Source: F1-60-MAGs104 sp964355975
GTDB lineage: Bacteria; Planctomycetota; Phycisphaerae; Phycisphaerales; SM1A02
Reading direction: 5' to 3'
Assembly: GCA_964355975.1 (NCBI GenBank)
Contig: CAYHFW010000005.1
Location: 58,499 to 122,498, forward strand
DNA: 64,000 bases
Part shown: positions 34,797-43,593 of the stretch, piece after piece
Layout: each line of letters starts with the position of its first letter
Numbering within the stretch: the first letter of the stretch is position 1
The notes under the pieces: model-generated
What the model saw: the letters and a program-made list of their open reading frames with translations, nothing else
What the model was told of the DNA's origin: nothing
The model's database searches: none
Program-made: the position numbers and the translations under genes

Positions 34797-36053
34797 TTAT
34801 GAGGTGCGTCCAACAGTGACTTGCTCAACATGTCCCGCTGCGATCTTGGCATGTCCGCTTCCGAGTTCGCCAATTGGATCTGGCGGAACAATGTCGACCT
34901 TCTTCTCGCCGAGTCGTGCTTCGCCCGAACGAACGCGTGCTTCAAAGGTCTTGCACTCGAGCAACAATCGCGCAAGAATCTCTTCTTCGGGCACATTCGC
35001 GACGCGCTCGCCTTGCACATAAATGATTCCGCGGCGATCGCCCGCAAACACCGCGACATCGGCTCCTTCAGCTTCGCCAGGACCATTCACGATGCAGCCC
35101 ATGACCGCAACCTTGATCGGAAGTTGCAGTTCAGGCATGAGCGTCTTCTCAACTTCCTTCACGAGCGTGAAGAGGTCAACCTGAATGCGTCCGCATGTTG
35201 GGCAGGCGATCAGTTCGACGCCTTTGCGCTCACGCTTGCCGAGGCAATAGAGCATCTCAAGGGCATCTTTGACTTCATCGATGTGATCGCTGGCATACGA
35301 AATGCGTACGGTGTCACCGATGCCATTGGCGATGAGCGTTCCAAGTGCGACGACACTGCGAATCGCCCCTGAGTCTTTCGTCCCGGCGTGCGTCACACCC
35401 AAGTGCAGGGGGTAGTCAAAGCGGTTCGCGATCTCGGTATAGATGTCGATGACGAGTGCCGCATCCATGCTCTTGGCGCTGAGCACGACCTGATGAAAGT
35501 CACGCGCTTGGAAGATCTCGAGATATTCCTCGAGTTTGGTGATCATCAGCGCGAGCAGATGCCCAGCGCGATGGCCAGCGAAGTACTTGCCAAGTTCTTC
35601 CATCCGCCGTTGCTTGTCTTTTCGTTCGATGATCGACCCCTCATTCACGCCGACACGAATGGGGATTCCTCGTTCTTTGCACGCATCGATGACAGAATTC
35701 ACCTGTGCGCGGTCACTAATATTGCCTGGATTGAGACGGATTTTGTGAACGCCTGCTTCGATCGACTCGAGGGCGCGTTGATAGTGAAAGTGCACATCTG
35801 CAACGATGGGAACTTCAACCTGCTTGATGATCTCTTTGAGCGCTTCGGTGTCCTTGCGTTCTGGCACAGCCACGCGGACAAGTTCAGCACCCGCCTTGTG
35901 ATAGCGACGAATCTCAGCAACGCACGCGTCGATGTCCCATGTGTATCCCGCGCACATCGTTTGCACGGCGATGGGCGCTCCGCCACCGATTGCGACGCGC
36001 CCAGTGCGATCATCTCCGACCCAAATCTTTCGCGTTTCACGCCGTGGTTGCAT
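34797..36053 (-). CDS. ispG: 4-hydroxy-3-methylbut-2-enyl diphosphate synthase
   Basis: Iron-sulfur enzyme of the MEP pathway converting methylerythritol cyclodiphosphate to HMBPP. The 418-aa protein has the TIM-barrel N-half (ADVHFHYQRALESIEAGVHK, IRLNPGN, IRVGVNEGS) and the C-terminal [4Fe-4S] ligands CPTCGR and MGCIVNGPGEAEGAD. The last 50 residues extend beyond the common bacterial form (about 370 aa). The ATG is preceded by TACACT at 6 nt. It diverges from the transporter gene at 36111. Confidence 0.95.
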   Translation of the reverse strand: MQPRRETRKIWVGDDRTGRVAIGGGAPIAVQTMCAGYTWDIDACVAEIRRYHKAGAELVRVAVPERKDTEALKEIIKQVEVPIVADVHFHYQRALESIEAGVHKIRLNPGNISDRAQVNSVIDACKERGIPIRVGVNEGSIIERKDKQRRMEELGKYFAGHRAGHLLALMITKLEEYLEIFQARDFHQVVLSAKSMDAALVIDIYTEIANRFDYPLHLGVTHAGTKDSGAIRSVVALGTLIANGIGDTVRISYASDHIDEVKDALEMLYCLGKRERKGVELIACPTCGRIQVDLFTLVKEVEKTLMPELQLPIKVAVMGCIVNGPGEAEGADVAVFAGDRRGIIYVQGERVANVPEEEILARLLLECKTFEARVRSGEARLGEKKVDIVPPDPIGELGSGHAKIAAGHVEQVTVGRTS

Positions 36054-36065
36054 CTCTGAAGTGTA
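36054..36065 (-). promoter_or_regulatory. Putative leaderless promoter of ispG
   Basis: TACACT (36065 to 36060) lies 6 nt before the ATG. No Shine-Dalgarno sequence is present. Confidence 0.5.
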
Positions 36066-36097
36066 CGGAGATTGCGGGCAGAAATGCGCAGAACCGT

Positions 36098-36110
36098 TAC
36101 GCTTTGTTGC
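36098..36110 (+). promoter_or_regulatory. Putative leaderless promoter of the nucleoside transporter gene
   Basis: TACGCT (36098-36103) lies 7 nt before the ATG at 36111. No Shine-Dalgarno sequence is present. Confidence 0.5.
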
Positions 36111-37478
36111 ATGACCCTGAACTCTCCGCCATCGTCGGTCGTCGCTTGGGTTCGCACACGCCTTTCAATCATGATGCTGCTGCAGTACGCAATCTGGGGG
36201 GCGTGGCTTCCGCTGCTCTGGCCCTACCTCTTCAACGTGCGCAAGTTCACCCCCGCCGAAATCGGCTACGCATTCGCCGTCGGCGCACTCGGCGCGATCA
36301 TCGCACCATTTCTTGCTGGACAGATCGCAGACCGCTACTTCAATACTGAGAAGTTTCTTGGTTTCAGCCACATTCTGGGTGGAATTCTCGTCTTTCAACT
36401 CGCATCGATCGAGAGCCTTGGTGCATTTCTCATCTTCAGTTTTGTCTACAGCCTCGTCTATTCGCCAACGCTTTCGTTGACCAACTCGATCAGTTTGCAC
36501 CACGTCGACCGCGACCGAGACTTTGGAAAAGTTCGATTGTGGGGGACGGTTGGATGGATCGTCGTCGGCCTCGCCATTGGACAGTGGTTGCTGCACGTTC
36601 ATACTCCAGCGACGGGAACTCCAGCCGAAATCGCCGCGGCTCAGTTTGTTGGAATGGCCGATGCGTTTCGCCTCTCTGGAGTTCTGGGCATCGTGATGGG
36701 GATTTATTGTTTCACCCTGCCAGCGACACCGCCCGTGAAGGGCACCCAGAAGAACGCAACCTTTGAAGCGCTCGGCGAAGTACGAGCGCAGCCGTTGATC
36801 GTGCTCTTTCTTCTGGCCGTGCCGCTCTCATGCATCCACCAGTTTTACTTTGTGCATGCGGCGGGTTTCCTTGGCGCGTTCCAACGCACCGCAGGCGAGG
36901 ATGGGTTCACGAAGTTCGTGAACTCAGTGGTTGGCGTGGGAGGCGGGGGGCTCATGACGATTGGGCAGATGAGCGAGATTTTGGTGCTCGCGCTGATTCC
37001 AATGGCCGCGGCGGTCTTCTCGCGAAAGTCACTGCTCGCCATCGGCATCGCCGCCTACGCCGTTCGAATGCTTCTCTTCGCAAACGCCCCGCAGATCGCA
37101 GCGGCGACGGGAGTTTCAGAACTCGCTGTGCTCATTCCAGCAATCGCGCTGCATGGCCTCTGTTTTGGATGCTTCATCTTCGTGAGCTTCATGATCGTTG
37201 ATGAAGAGACGAGCAGCGATGTTCGCGCGAGCGCGCAGAGCCTTTACAACCTTGTGATCATCGGCGTTGGCATCATCGTGGGCAGTTTCATCGCCGGTGA
37301 AGTTGCGACATGGGCAACGGTCGATGGACAGATGAATTACGGGCGACTCTTCGGTGTGCCGATGTATGGGGCGCTTGGATGTCTCGTGGCACTCGCGCTC
37401 TTTTACAACGGGCGCGTTGGGCGACGGGCGTCGTTGGGTGCGCCATCCGTCGCACCTGCCGCAAGCTCACGCAGATAA
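36111..37478 (+). CDS. MFS transporter, nucleoside:H+ symporter type
   Basis: 455-aa protein with about twelve hydrophobic segments. The start of helix 1 (MMLLQYAIWGAWLPLLWPYL) resembles the NupG/XapB nucleoside:proton symporter family, and the loop after helix 2 (AGQIADRYFNTEKFLG) fits the MFS motif A region. Substrate is therefore tentatively nucleosides. The frame is open from 36072, but the ATG at 36111 with TACGCT 7 nt upstream is preferred. Its last 76 nt overlap the 3' end of convergent topA. Confidence 0.82.
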   Translation: MTLNSPPSSVVAWVRTRLSIMMLLQYAIWGAWLPLLWPYLFNVRKFTPAEIGYAFAVGALGAIIAPFLAGQIADRYFNTEKFLGFSHILGGILVFQLASIESLGAFLIFSFVYSLVYSPTLSLTNSISLHHVDRDRDFGKVRLWGTVGWIVVGLAIGQWLLHVHTPATGTPAEIAAAQFVGMADAFRLSGVLGIVMGIYCFTLPATPPVKGTQKNATFEALGEVRAQPLIVLFLLAVPLSCIHQFYFVHAAGFLGAFQRTAGEDGFTKFVNSVVGVGGGGLMTIGQMSEILVLALIPMAAAVFSRKSLLAIGIAAYAVRMLLFANAPQIAAATGVSELAVLIPAIALHGLCFGCFIFVSFMIVDEETSSDVRASAQSLYNLVIIGVGIIVGSFIAGEVATWATVDGQMNYGRLFGVPMYGALGCLVALALFYNGRVGRRASLGAPSVAPAASSRR

Positions 37479-40156
37479 TCCGCGTGAAACTTCAATGTCT
37501 GCACGCCTCCCGGTTTGATGAGCAGTTCGACGGGAGTGCCTTCGGCAATTGGATCGCCATTTTCGCGCGTGACGACGACGCGCACAAATGACTTCATGTG
37601 CGCATCGAGTGCGGACTGAAGTTTCTTCTGCTCACCCTCATCGAGCTTCGCGAAACTCTCGCGCCCACGGCACTTTGGAAAACGGCTGCAGCCGAGCCAT
37701 GCTCCGCGTTTGCCATCCCGAAGGTTGAGCGGAGAGGCACACTTTGGGCAGGGCAGCGCCGTGAGGTACGCAGGCGGCGAAGGCAAGCGCAATCCACCCT
37801 TGCGATCGATGTTCAAGATGAACGGCCCTGGTGCGGGTGGAGTCGCGGCGGCCGCGTCTGCTGCAGTCTTCTTCTTTCGTGACTTTGCCTTCGCTGGCTT
37901 CACTGGGCGCGGGAGGTCTTCGACGAGGAACTCTCCAAAGCGTCCATGACGCTGCACCATGGCAATGCCGTTTGGTGAGAGAAGGTCGAGTTGTGTGGGC
38001 AACAGCGGACGCCCCTCACGGTCGACTGGATTTGCATAGGTGCAGGCGGGGTAACTGCCGCACGAGAGAAAACGACCATGTTTGCCGAGCCGATATTCGG
38101 TGCGCGAGCCGCACGTCGGGCAGGCGTAAGGGGCGGGCAGGGTGGTCGACTTCACATGGTCCATCGCCGCACCGCGCTTGGTGCCCGGTTCAAGCAACTT
38201 CATGAATCCGCGCAGCATCTCTTTGTACTGCTCTTTGCCCTCTGCGATTTCATCGAGTTCTTCTTCGATGCGGCGGGTGTAATCGATTTCGATGAAGTTT
38301 CCTTGGAATGCTTCGGCGAGGAAGTCATTCACAGCCATCCCGAGGTCTGTCGCATGAAAGCGTCGGTCAACTTGCTCGACGTATTCGCGCTCTTGAATCA
38401 CGCGAATGATGCTTGCGTAGGTCGAGGGGCGCCCGATTCCAGCACTTTCAAGCGCCTTGACGAGTGTCGCTTCGCTGTAGCGCGGGGGTGGATTCGAAAA
38501 TTTCTGCTCAGGATCAATCGACAGTGGTGCGCAGGGTTGCCCCTTCGTGACCACAGGCAGCGTCTGCTCATTGTCGGATGTCGGGACGCCGCTCGCGCGG
38601 TAGCAACCGTCAAATGCGAGCACTCGTCCGTTGGCCTTGAATGTTGCGCCAGTCTGTTTGTCGTCGCGCACAAGTCGAATGGCGGTCGAGTCCCACTGTG
38701 CATCGACCATCTGGCATGCGACAAAAGAGCGCCAAATCAGCGTGTACACCTTGAGTTGTTCTTCGGTCAGCGAGTGGGCGATCGACTCGGGAGTGAGTGC
38801 TGGGTTCGTGGGTCGAATCGCCTCGTGTGCCTCTTGTGCGGCCTTGTTGCTGCTCGAATAGATGCGCGGCGCAGCCGGGAGATACTCAGGTCCATACGCC
38901 GATTGAATGAATGTGCGCGCGCGGGCGATTGCTTCACTCGAGAGATGCGTGCTGTCGGTACGCATATAGGTGATGAGGCCAACGAGCCCCTCTCCTGGAA
39001 TGTCGATGCCCTCATAAAGTTGCTGCGCAATTCGCATCGTGCGGTCGGTTGCCATCCCAAGCCTTCCCGATGCTGCCTGTTGCAACGTGCTTGTAATGAA
39101 TGGGGGATAGGGCTTCGACTTCGTGCGGGTTGTCTCAATTGAATCGATGCGATACCGCGCCTTTGGATCGAGTGTTCCAGTGATCGCAACAAGATTCTTC
39201 GCTCGTCCGCGTGCATCTGGAGCGGCGGTGCGCGTGATGGCGACATTGATGAGCCCTGCAGCTTCTGCGGCGAGAACTGCTGCGGGAGCAAGATCGTCCT
39301 TCGAATCATTCGCGGCTGAAACTACGAATGGCTTGCCGCCATGCGAAACGAAATCGCATTCAAGCGCCCCATGTTGGGCGAGCCATGCCATGCGCTCGCG
39401 CACGAGCGGTCCCTTGCCACGCGCATCGCGCTGCGCAAGAAAAGTCTGCCATGGCGCAATGTTTGCAGCCGCGCTCTTTGGGTCGAGCGAGAGGACTGCA
39501 CTCATCGCCCACGACTCTTCTGGGGTGAAGGCGCCGATCTCACGTTCGCGGTCAACGATCATGCGCGTGGCTGGGCTCTGCACACGCCCAGCGCTCAATC
39601 CACCTGCAACTTTCTTCCAAAGAATGGGCGAAACCAGATAGCCCACGATGCGATCAAGAATGCGCCGCGCTTGCTGCGCATCGACGCGGTCCATATTGAT
39701 GGCGCGCGGATGGGCGAACGCATCCTGCACGTCGGCTTTCGTGACCGCATCAAACGTGACCCGTTTCGCTTGGGCTGGATCAACTCCAAGAATGGCTGCA
39801 AGGTGCCATGCGATGGCTTCTCCCTCACGGTCAAGATCGGTTGCGAACCAGATTTCGCTCGCGTCTTTCGCCAGTTTGCGAAGTTCGCTCACAGTCTTGG
39901 TCTTGGCCTCGCTGATGACGTAGGTCGGTTCAAGCGTCGCAAGGTCGACCCCAGGAACAGGCTCCTTGACACCCTTCGGCGCGCGCGCTGGAAGGTCGCG
40001 AATGTGGCCGACGCTTGCGCGCACCGTGTACCCCTTGCCGAGGTACTTCTCGATGGTCTTCGCTTTCGCAGGGCTCTCAACGATGACGAGTTGGTACGCA
40101 CCCGTTCCACTCGCTCGAACCTTCGCGGTTGTTTTTTTGGATGCTTTTTTCGCCAT
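37403..40156 (-). CDS. topA: DNA topoisomerase I
   Basis: Type IA topoisomerase that relaxes negative supercoils (917 aa). A Lys-rich start precedes the TOPRIM domain (YQLVIVESPAKAKTIEKYLG; DLDREGEAIAWHL). The active-site tyrosine lies in GLITYMRTDSTHLS. Two C-terminal C4 zinc-finger units follow (CPTC...CGSYPAC and CPKC...CSRFPKC), with Lys/Ala-rich spacing between them. It follows miaA after 117 nt and has its own candidate promoter. The 3' end overlaps the transporter gene antiparallel. Confidence 0.96.
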   Translation of the reverse strand: MAKKASKKTTAKVRASGTGAYQLVIVESPAKAKTIEKYLGKGYTVRASVGHIRDLPARAPKGVKEPVPGVDLATLEPTYVISEAKTKTVSELRKLAKDASEIWFATDLDREGEAIAWHLAAILGVDPAQAKRVTFDAVTKADVQDAFAHPRAINMDRVDAQQARRILDRIVGYLVSPILWKKVAGGLSAGRVQSPATRMIVDREREIGAFTPEESWAMSAVLSLDPKSAAANIAPWQTFLAQRDARGKGPLVRERMAWLAQHGALECDFVSHGGKPFVVSAANDSKDDLAPAAVLAAEAAGLINVAITRTAAPDARGRAKNLVAITGTLDPKARYRIDSIETTRTKSKPYPPFITSTLQQAASGRLGMATDRTMRIAQQLYEGIDIPGEGLVGLITYMRTDSTHLSSEAIARARTFIQSAYGPEYLPAAPRIYSSSNKAAQEAHEAIRPTNPALTPESIAHSLTEEQLKVYTLIWRSFVACQMVDAQWDSTAIRLVRDDKQTGATFKANGRVLAFDGCYRASGVPTSDNEQTLPVVTKGQPCAPLSIDPEQKFSNPPPRYSEATLVKALESAGIGRPSTYASIIRVIQEREYVEQVDRRFHATDLGMAVNDFLAEAFQGNFIEIDYTRRIEEELDEIAEGKEQYKEMLRGFMKLLEPGTKRGAAMDHVKSTTLPAPYACPTCGSRTEYRLGKHGRFLSCGSYPACTYANPVDREGRPLLPTQLDLLSPNGIAMVQRHGRFGEFLVEDLPRPVKPAKAKSRKKKTAADAAAATPPAPGPFILNIDRKGGLRLPSPPAYLTALPCPKCASPLNLRDGKRGAWLGCSRFPKCRGRESFAKLDEGEQKKLQSALDAHMKSFVRVVVTRENGDPIAEGTPVELLIKPGGVQTLKFHADYLRELAAGATDGAPNDARRPTRPL

Positions 40157-40195
40157 CTGCGGGGGAGATCATGCGCCGAGTTGCCAACTTGTCAA
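40157..40195 (-). promoter_or_regulatory. Candidate promoter of topA
   Basis: A perfect TTGACA (40195 to 40190) is followed after 17-18 nt by ATGATC/TGATCT (40172 to 40166), 9 nt before the ATG. The -10 is weak, but the -35 matches consensus. No Shine-Dalgarno sequence is present. Confidence 0.4.
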
Positions 40196-40273
40196 GCGAA
40201 GAGTGCCCAGAAGTATCGGTCGACGCACTGCGAACGATTTGCGAAAGGCGCGCGATTCACGCTAAGAACGCGG

Positions 40274-41206
40274 CTATTTGGCTCTGAGGACCCGCAGAAA
40301 AAAATCGTGAGAAGTTTTTTCGCCGCAGGGTTCGTTGAACCACGTCGAGCGCTCGATGTGGGCAAAGCGGCGCAACCAGGTGCGTTGTTGCCGCGCAAGT
40401 TTGCGTGTGCGAATCTTGATTCGCTCAAAGGCGTCGTCGAGGGCGCATGCGTTGTCAAGATGTTCGGCGAGTTCGCGGTACCCCACAGCCTCGGCAGCTT
40501 GTCGCGCGAGAGGTGCGATTGCCCGCAGTCTGCGCACTTCGTCGAGGAACCCATTCTGCATCATCGCTTTGGCGCGTTGGTTGATCGATCGACCGTTCGA
40601 CTCGGGGTCTGGAAGCAATCCAAAGCACTGCCATCCCGCGGGCAACTGTGGCGGTGCGGCACTCCACTGCGATTGATGGGTGCTCATTGGAATGCCAGTG
40701 AGGCGTGTTACTTCGATCGCGCGAATCATGCGCCTCTGATCGTTGGGATGGATGCGCAACGCAGAGGGGGCATCGACCGCATCGAGCTGAGCGCGCAAAT
40801 CAGCGAGTGTGAGTGCGCGAAGTTCTGCGCGAATGCCTTCGTCGGCCGCTGGGCCCTCAAACAATCCCGCGAGCAGCGACTGCACATACAAGTTCGTCCC
40901 TCCGACAATGATCGCGCACTTGTTGGCGGCGTTGATCGCAGCGATTGCGTCGTTGGCGCATTCGAGCCACCGGTCGACGGTGAATCCATCGCGGTAAGGA
41001 GTCGTGATGTCGATGAGGTGGTGGGGGATCGCACTGCGTTCCTGCATCGAGGGCTTTGCAGTGCCGATGTCCATTCCCTCGTAGATCTGCATTGAATCTG
41101 CGCTAACAATCTCGCACTTCCCCAAAAGTGCTTCGCTCAACGCGAACGCGAGCGCGCTCTTTCCACTCGCAGTGGGGCCCAGAATGAGGAGTGCTTGCGG
41201 TTCCAT
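40274..41206 (-). CDS. miaA: tRNA dimethylallyltransferase
   Basis: Transfers a dimethylallyl group to A37 of tRNAs reading U-starting codons (310 aa). It has the P-loop LILGPTASGKS near residue 7, SADSMQIYEGMDIGTAKP, the PHHLID element and VGGTNLYVQSLL. It uses dimethylallyl diphosphate, a product of the isoprenoid pathway also encoded here. It diverges from pgk with only 27 nt between the start codons and lies upstream of topA on the same strand. Confidence 0.95.
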   Translation of the reverse strand: MEPQALLILGPTASGKSALAFALSEALLGKCEIVSADSMQIYEGMDIGTAKPSMQERSAIPHHLIDITTPYRDGFTVDRWLECANDAIAAINAANKCAIIVGGTNLYVQSLLAGLFEGPAADEGIRAELRALTLADLRAQLDAVDAPSALRIHPNDQRRMIRAIEVTRLTGIPMSTHQSQWSAAPPQLPAGWQCFGLLPDPESNGRSINQRAKAMMQNGFLDEVRRLRAIAPLARQAAEAVGYRELAEHLDNACALDDAFERIKIRTRKLARQQRTWLRRFAHIERSTWFNEPCGEKTSHDFFLRVLRAK

Positions 41207-41221
41207 CTGAGCACAGAGTTG

Positions 41222-41233
41222 TACCCTCTGCGC
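41222..41233 (+). promoter_or_regulatory. Putative leaderless promoter of pgk
   Basis: TACCCT (41222-41227) lies 6 nt before the pgk ATG. On the other strand TACAAC begins at 41223, so both directions share the GTAC centre at 41221-41224. Any -35 box would fall inside miaA. Confidence 0.5.
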
Positions 41234-42481
41234 ATGACTCCCCGAACGATTGACCAGATTGATGTCTTGAACAAACGTGTCTTCTTGCGGGCCGATTTTA
41301 ATGTCCCGCAGTCAGACGATGGCCGCATCACCGATGACCGGCGCATTCGTCTGACTATTCCGACGATCGAGTCGATTCTCACGCGCGGCGGAAGTGTCGT
41401 GATGGCGAGCCATCTCGGCCGCCCGCAAGGAAATGGATTTGAATCTGAGTATTCGCTCGCGCCGATCGCGCAGCGCCTGCGCGAACTCTCACCGCTGCTC
41501 GCGCAACTCACGCTCGTGGGGCAACGCTGCACCGACGCCGCTGTTGGAGTGGCCGCTGCGGCGCTCACCGCGGGGCAGTCGATGCTGATCGAGAACTTGC
41601 GATTCGAGAAGGGTGAGAAGAAGGGCGATGCAGCACTTGCCGCGACGCTCTCGAACGATGCCGACATCTACTGTAACGATGCATTTGGAGCCTCCCACCG
41701 CGGTGACGCATCCATGTTGGCACTGCCGCAAGCGATGCGCGCCCAGGGCAAGCCATGTGTTTCGGGACTGCTTCTCGCGCGCGAGATTCGCTACCTCAGC
41801 GGCGTGCTCGAAGCCCCCGAGAAACCGTTCGTCGCAATCGTGGGTGGAGCGAAAGTCTCAGACAAGATCATCGCGCTTCGAAATCTGTGCGGGCGGGTGG
41901 ACAGCATTCTGGTCGGCGGCGCGATGGCGTACACGTTTCTCAAAGCGCTCGGGTCACCCGTGGGTCGAAGCCTCGTGCAAGATCAGATGCTCGATGAAGC
42001 GCGCGCGATTCTGAAACTCGCTGCAGAGTCAGGAACGTCGATTGTGCTTCCTATCGATCACGTTTGTGGAGAAGCGCTAGTTGCGGGAACTCCGATCCAA
42101 ACGACGCGCGGTGCGATTCCCGATTCGCTCATGGGTCTCGACATTGGGCCAGAGAGTGTGCGACAGTTTTCTGAAATCGTCCGTCGGGCGAAGACCATCG
42201 TGTGGAATGGTCCACTCGGTGCGTTTGAAACGCATCCATTTGAGCAGGGCACATTCGCGGTGATCGCAGCGGTCGTTGCGGCGACGGATGCAGGTGCAAC
42301 AAGCGTTGCGGGGGGCGGGGATACCGCAGCCGCAGTCGAAGCAGCGGGGGCAAGCGAACGGTTCAGTCACATTTCAACGGGAGGCGGAGCATCGCTCGAG
42401 ATGCTCGAGGGCAAGGAGTTCGAGTCGCTCAATGCTCTCGATTCGGCCGAAACTCTCGGCTATAGTGCGGTCAGAAAGTAG
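41234..42481 (+). CDS. pgk: Phosphoglycerate kinase
   Basis: Glycolytic enzyme interconverting 1,3-bisphosphoglycerate and 3-phosphoglycerate (415 aa). It shows RVFLRADFNVP near residue 15, SHLGRPQG, the hinge region GGAKVSDKI near 205 and the C-terminal GGGDTAAAVEAAG nucleotide loop. The ATG at 41234 has TACCCT 6 nt upstream; the open frame upstream to 41195 lacks any signal. It heads a run of same-strand genes extending through accD and lnt. Confidence 0.96.
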   Translation: MTPRTIDQIDVLNKRVFLRADFNVPQSDDGRITDDRRIRLTIPTIESILTRGGSVVMASHLGRPQGNGFESEYSLAPIAQRLRELSPLLAQLTLVGQRCTDAAVGVAAAALTAGQSMLIENLRFEKGEKKGDAALAATLSNDADIYCNDAFGASHRGDASMLALPQAMRAQGKPCVSGLLLAREIRYLSGVLEAPEKPFVAIVGGAKVSDKIIALRNLCGRVDSILVGGAMAYTFLKALGSPVGRSLVQDQMLDEARAILKLAAESGTSIVLPIDHVCGEALVAGTPIQTTRGAIPDSLMGLDIGPESVRQFSEIVRRAKTIVWNGPLGAFETHPFEQGTFAVIAAVVAATDAGATSVAGGGDTAAAVEAAGASERFSHISTGGGASLEMLEGKEFESLNALDSAETLGYSAVRK

Positions 42482-42490
42482 AGGACTCTC
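42461..42490 (+). promoter_or_regulatory. Possible internal promoter before the thioredoxin-TPR gene
   Basis: TATAGT (42461-42466) lies inside the 3' end of pgk, with AGAGGA in the roughly 24-nt leader before the ATG at 42491. Confidence 0.35.
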
Positions 42491-43591
42491 ATGCGAATTC
42501 TTGCGACACTCTGTATTGCTCTCGCCGTTGCTGGTTTTTCACCAAGCATGCAGGACGGACCGTCTCTCAAGGTTGGTTCGACCGCGCCATCGATTGAAGG
42601 ACTCGAATTCATCCAAGGAGAACTCGCCGCATCTCCCAAAGTTCGCGTGGTCGAGTTCTGGGCGACATGGTGTGGTCCATGCTTGCAGTCGATCCCGCAC
42701 ATCAACGAGATCTACCAAGCGCAGCGCAGCCGTGGGTTAGAGGTTGTTGGGATCAGTGACGAAACACGCGAGAAGGTTGAGCCATTCGTACGCAAGCGCG
42801 CGGGACAGATGTCGTACACCGTCGCGATTGACCCCGAGAAGAAAATGAGTCAAGCCTTCATGCAGGCGGCTGGAAGGGGTGGAATCCCCTGTGCGTTCGT
42901 GATCGGCACGAACAATAAGATCGTCTACATCGGCCATCCGATGGAAGAGGAGTTTGAGCGCGCCGTGAAACTCTCGCTCGATGGCCGATATGACCCTGTG
43001 CTCTCGAAGAAGGCGGCGCCTCTGCTTGAAGCAGCGCGACGCGCGGTGAAATCGAAGAATTTCAAGGATGCCTATCGCCGCTTTGATGAGGTCATCGCGC
43101 TTGATCCAACCATCTTTACGGATGCCGCGATCGAGAAGTACCGCGTGATGTTGAACGACGAAAAGAACGCAGTTGGCGCGAAGGCATACGCACAGGAACT
43201 CACAGTCGCTTTTTCAGGAGCGTCGGATGCCCCAGCGCTTCGCGATCTTGCGTTGACGCTCTCGTCTGATCCGCGCGTCAGCCAGTATGACAACGATCTC
43301 GCCCTTGTCGCGGCGCTGGCGATGGTCAAAGCTGCCTCGAGTTCCGATCCATCCGCACAATCCACCATCGCGTCGGTCTACTACGCGATGGGAGATTTCT
43401 CAAAGGCAGTTGATGCGCAGAAGAAGGCAGTTCGACTCGCTGATCCATCGATCAAGGCCTCGTTGAAACCAACACTTGATGCGTATGAGTTAGCGCTCAA
43501 GCGCGGAGTCAAGGTCGCCGTGCCCGCAACTGCAGCAACAACGAGCGCCCCCGCGGGAACGCCAACGACCGTCCCAGCAGGAACGCCGTAA
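42491..43591 (+). CDS. Exported thioredoxin-like (TlpA/ResA) protein with TPR tail
   Basis: 366-aa protein with a signal peptide (cleavage near residue 19-20). A thioredoxin-fold domain at about 25-165 carries the redox motif WATWCGPCLQSIP. A helical region of TPR-like repeats follows at about 175-340, and the protein ends in a Thr/Ala/Pro-rich tail. Such periplasmic TlpA-type proteins reduce disulphides during cytochrome maturation or envelope repair. It starts 9 nt after pgk with AGAGGA upstream. The partner of this redox protein is not in the window. Confidence 0.82.
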   Translation: MRILATLCIALAVAGFSPSMQDGPSLKVGSTAPSIEGLEFIQGELAASPKVRVVEFWATWCGPCLQSIPHINEIYQAQRSRGLEVVGISDETREKVEPFVRKRAGQMSYTVAIDPEKKMSQAFMQAAGRGGIPCAFVIGTNNKIVYIGHPMEEEFERAVKLSLDGRYDPVLSKKAAPLLEAARRAVKSKNFKDAYRRFDEVIALDPTIFTDAAIEKYRVMLNDEKNAVGAKAYAQELTVAFSGASDAPALRDLALTLSSDPRVSQYDNDLALVAALAMVKAASSSDPSAQSTIASVYYAMGDFSKAVDAQKKAVRLADPSIKASLKPTLDAYELALKRGVKVAVPATAATTSAPAGTPTTVPAGTP

Positions 43592-43593
43592 GT

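Noticed and set aside
37991..39142. 383-codon + strand frame within topA
   Set aside because: Antisense to the conserved catalytic and zinc-finger regions of topoisomerase I; no motif.
39341..41095. 584-codon + strand frame across topA and miaA
   Set aside because: It lies antisense to two firmly identified genes and spans their intergenic gap. Its sequence shows no domain and the Arg/Cys-rich composition of a shadow frame.
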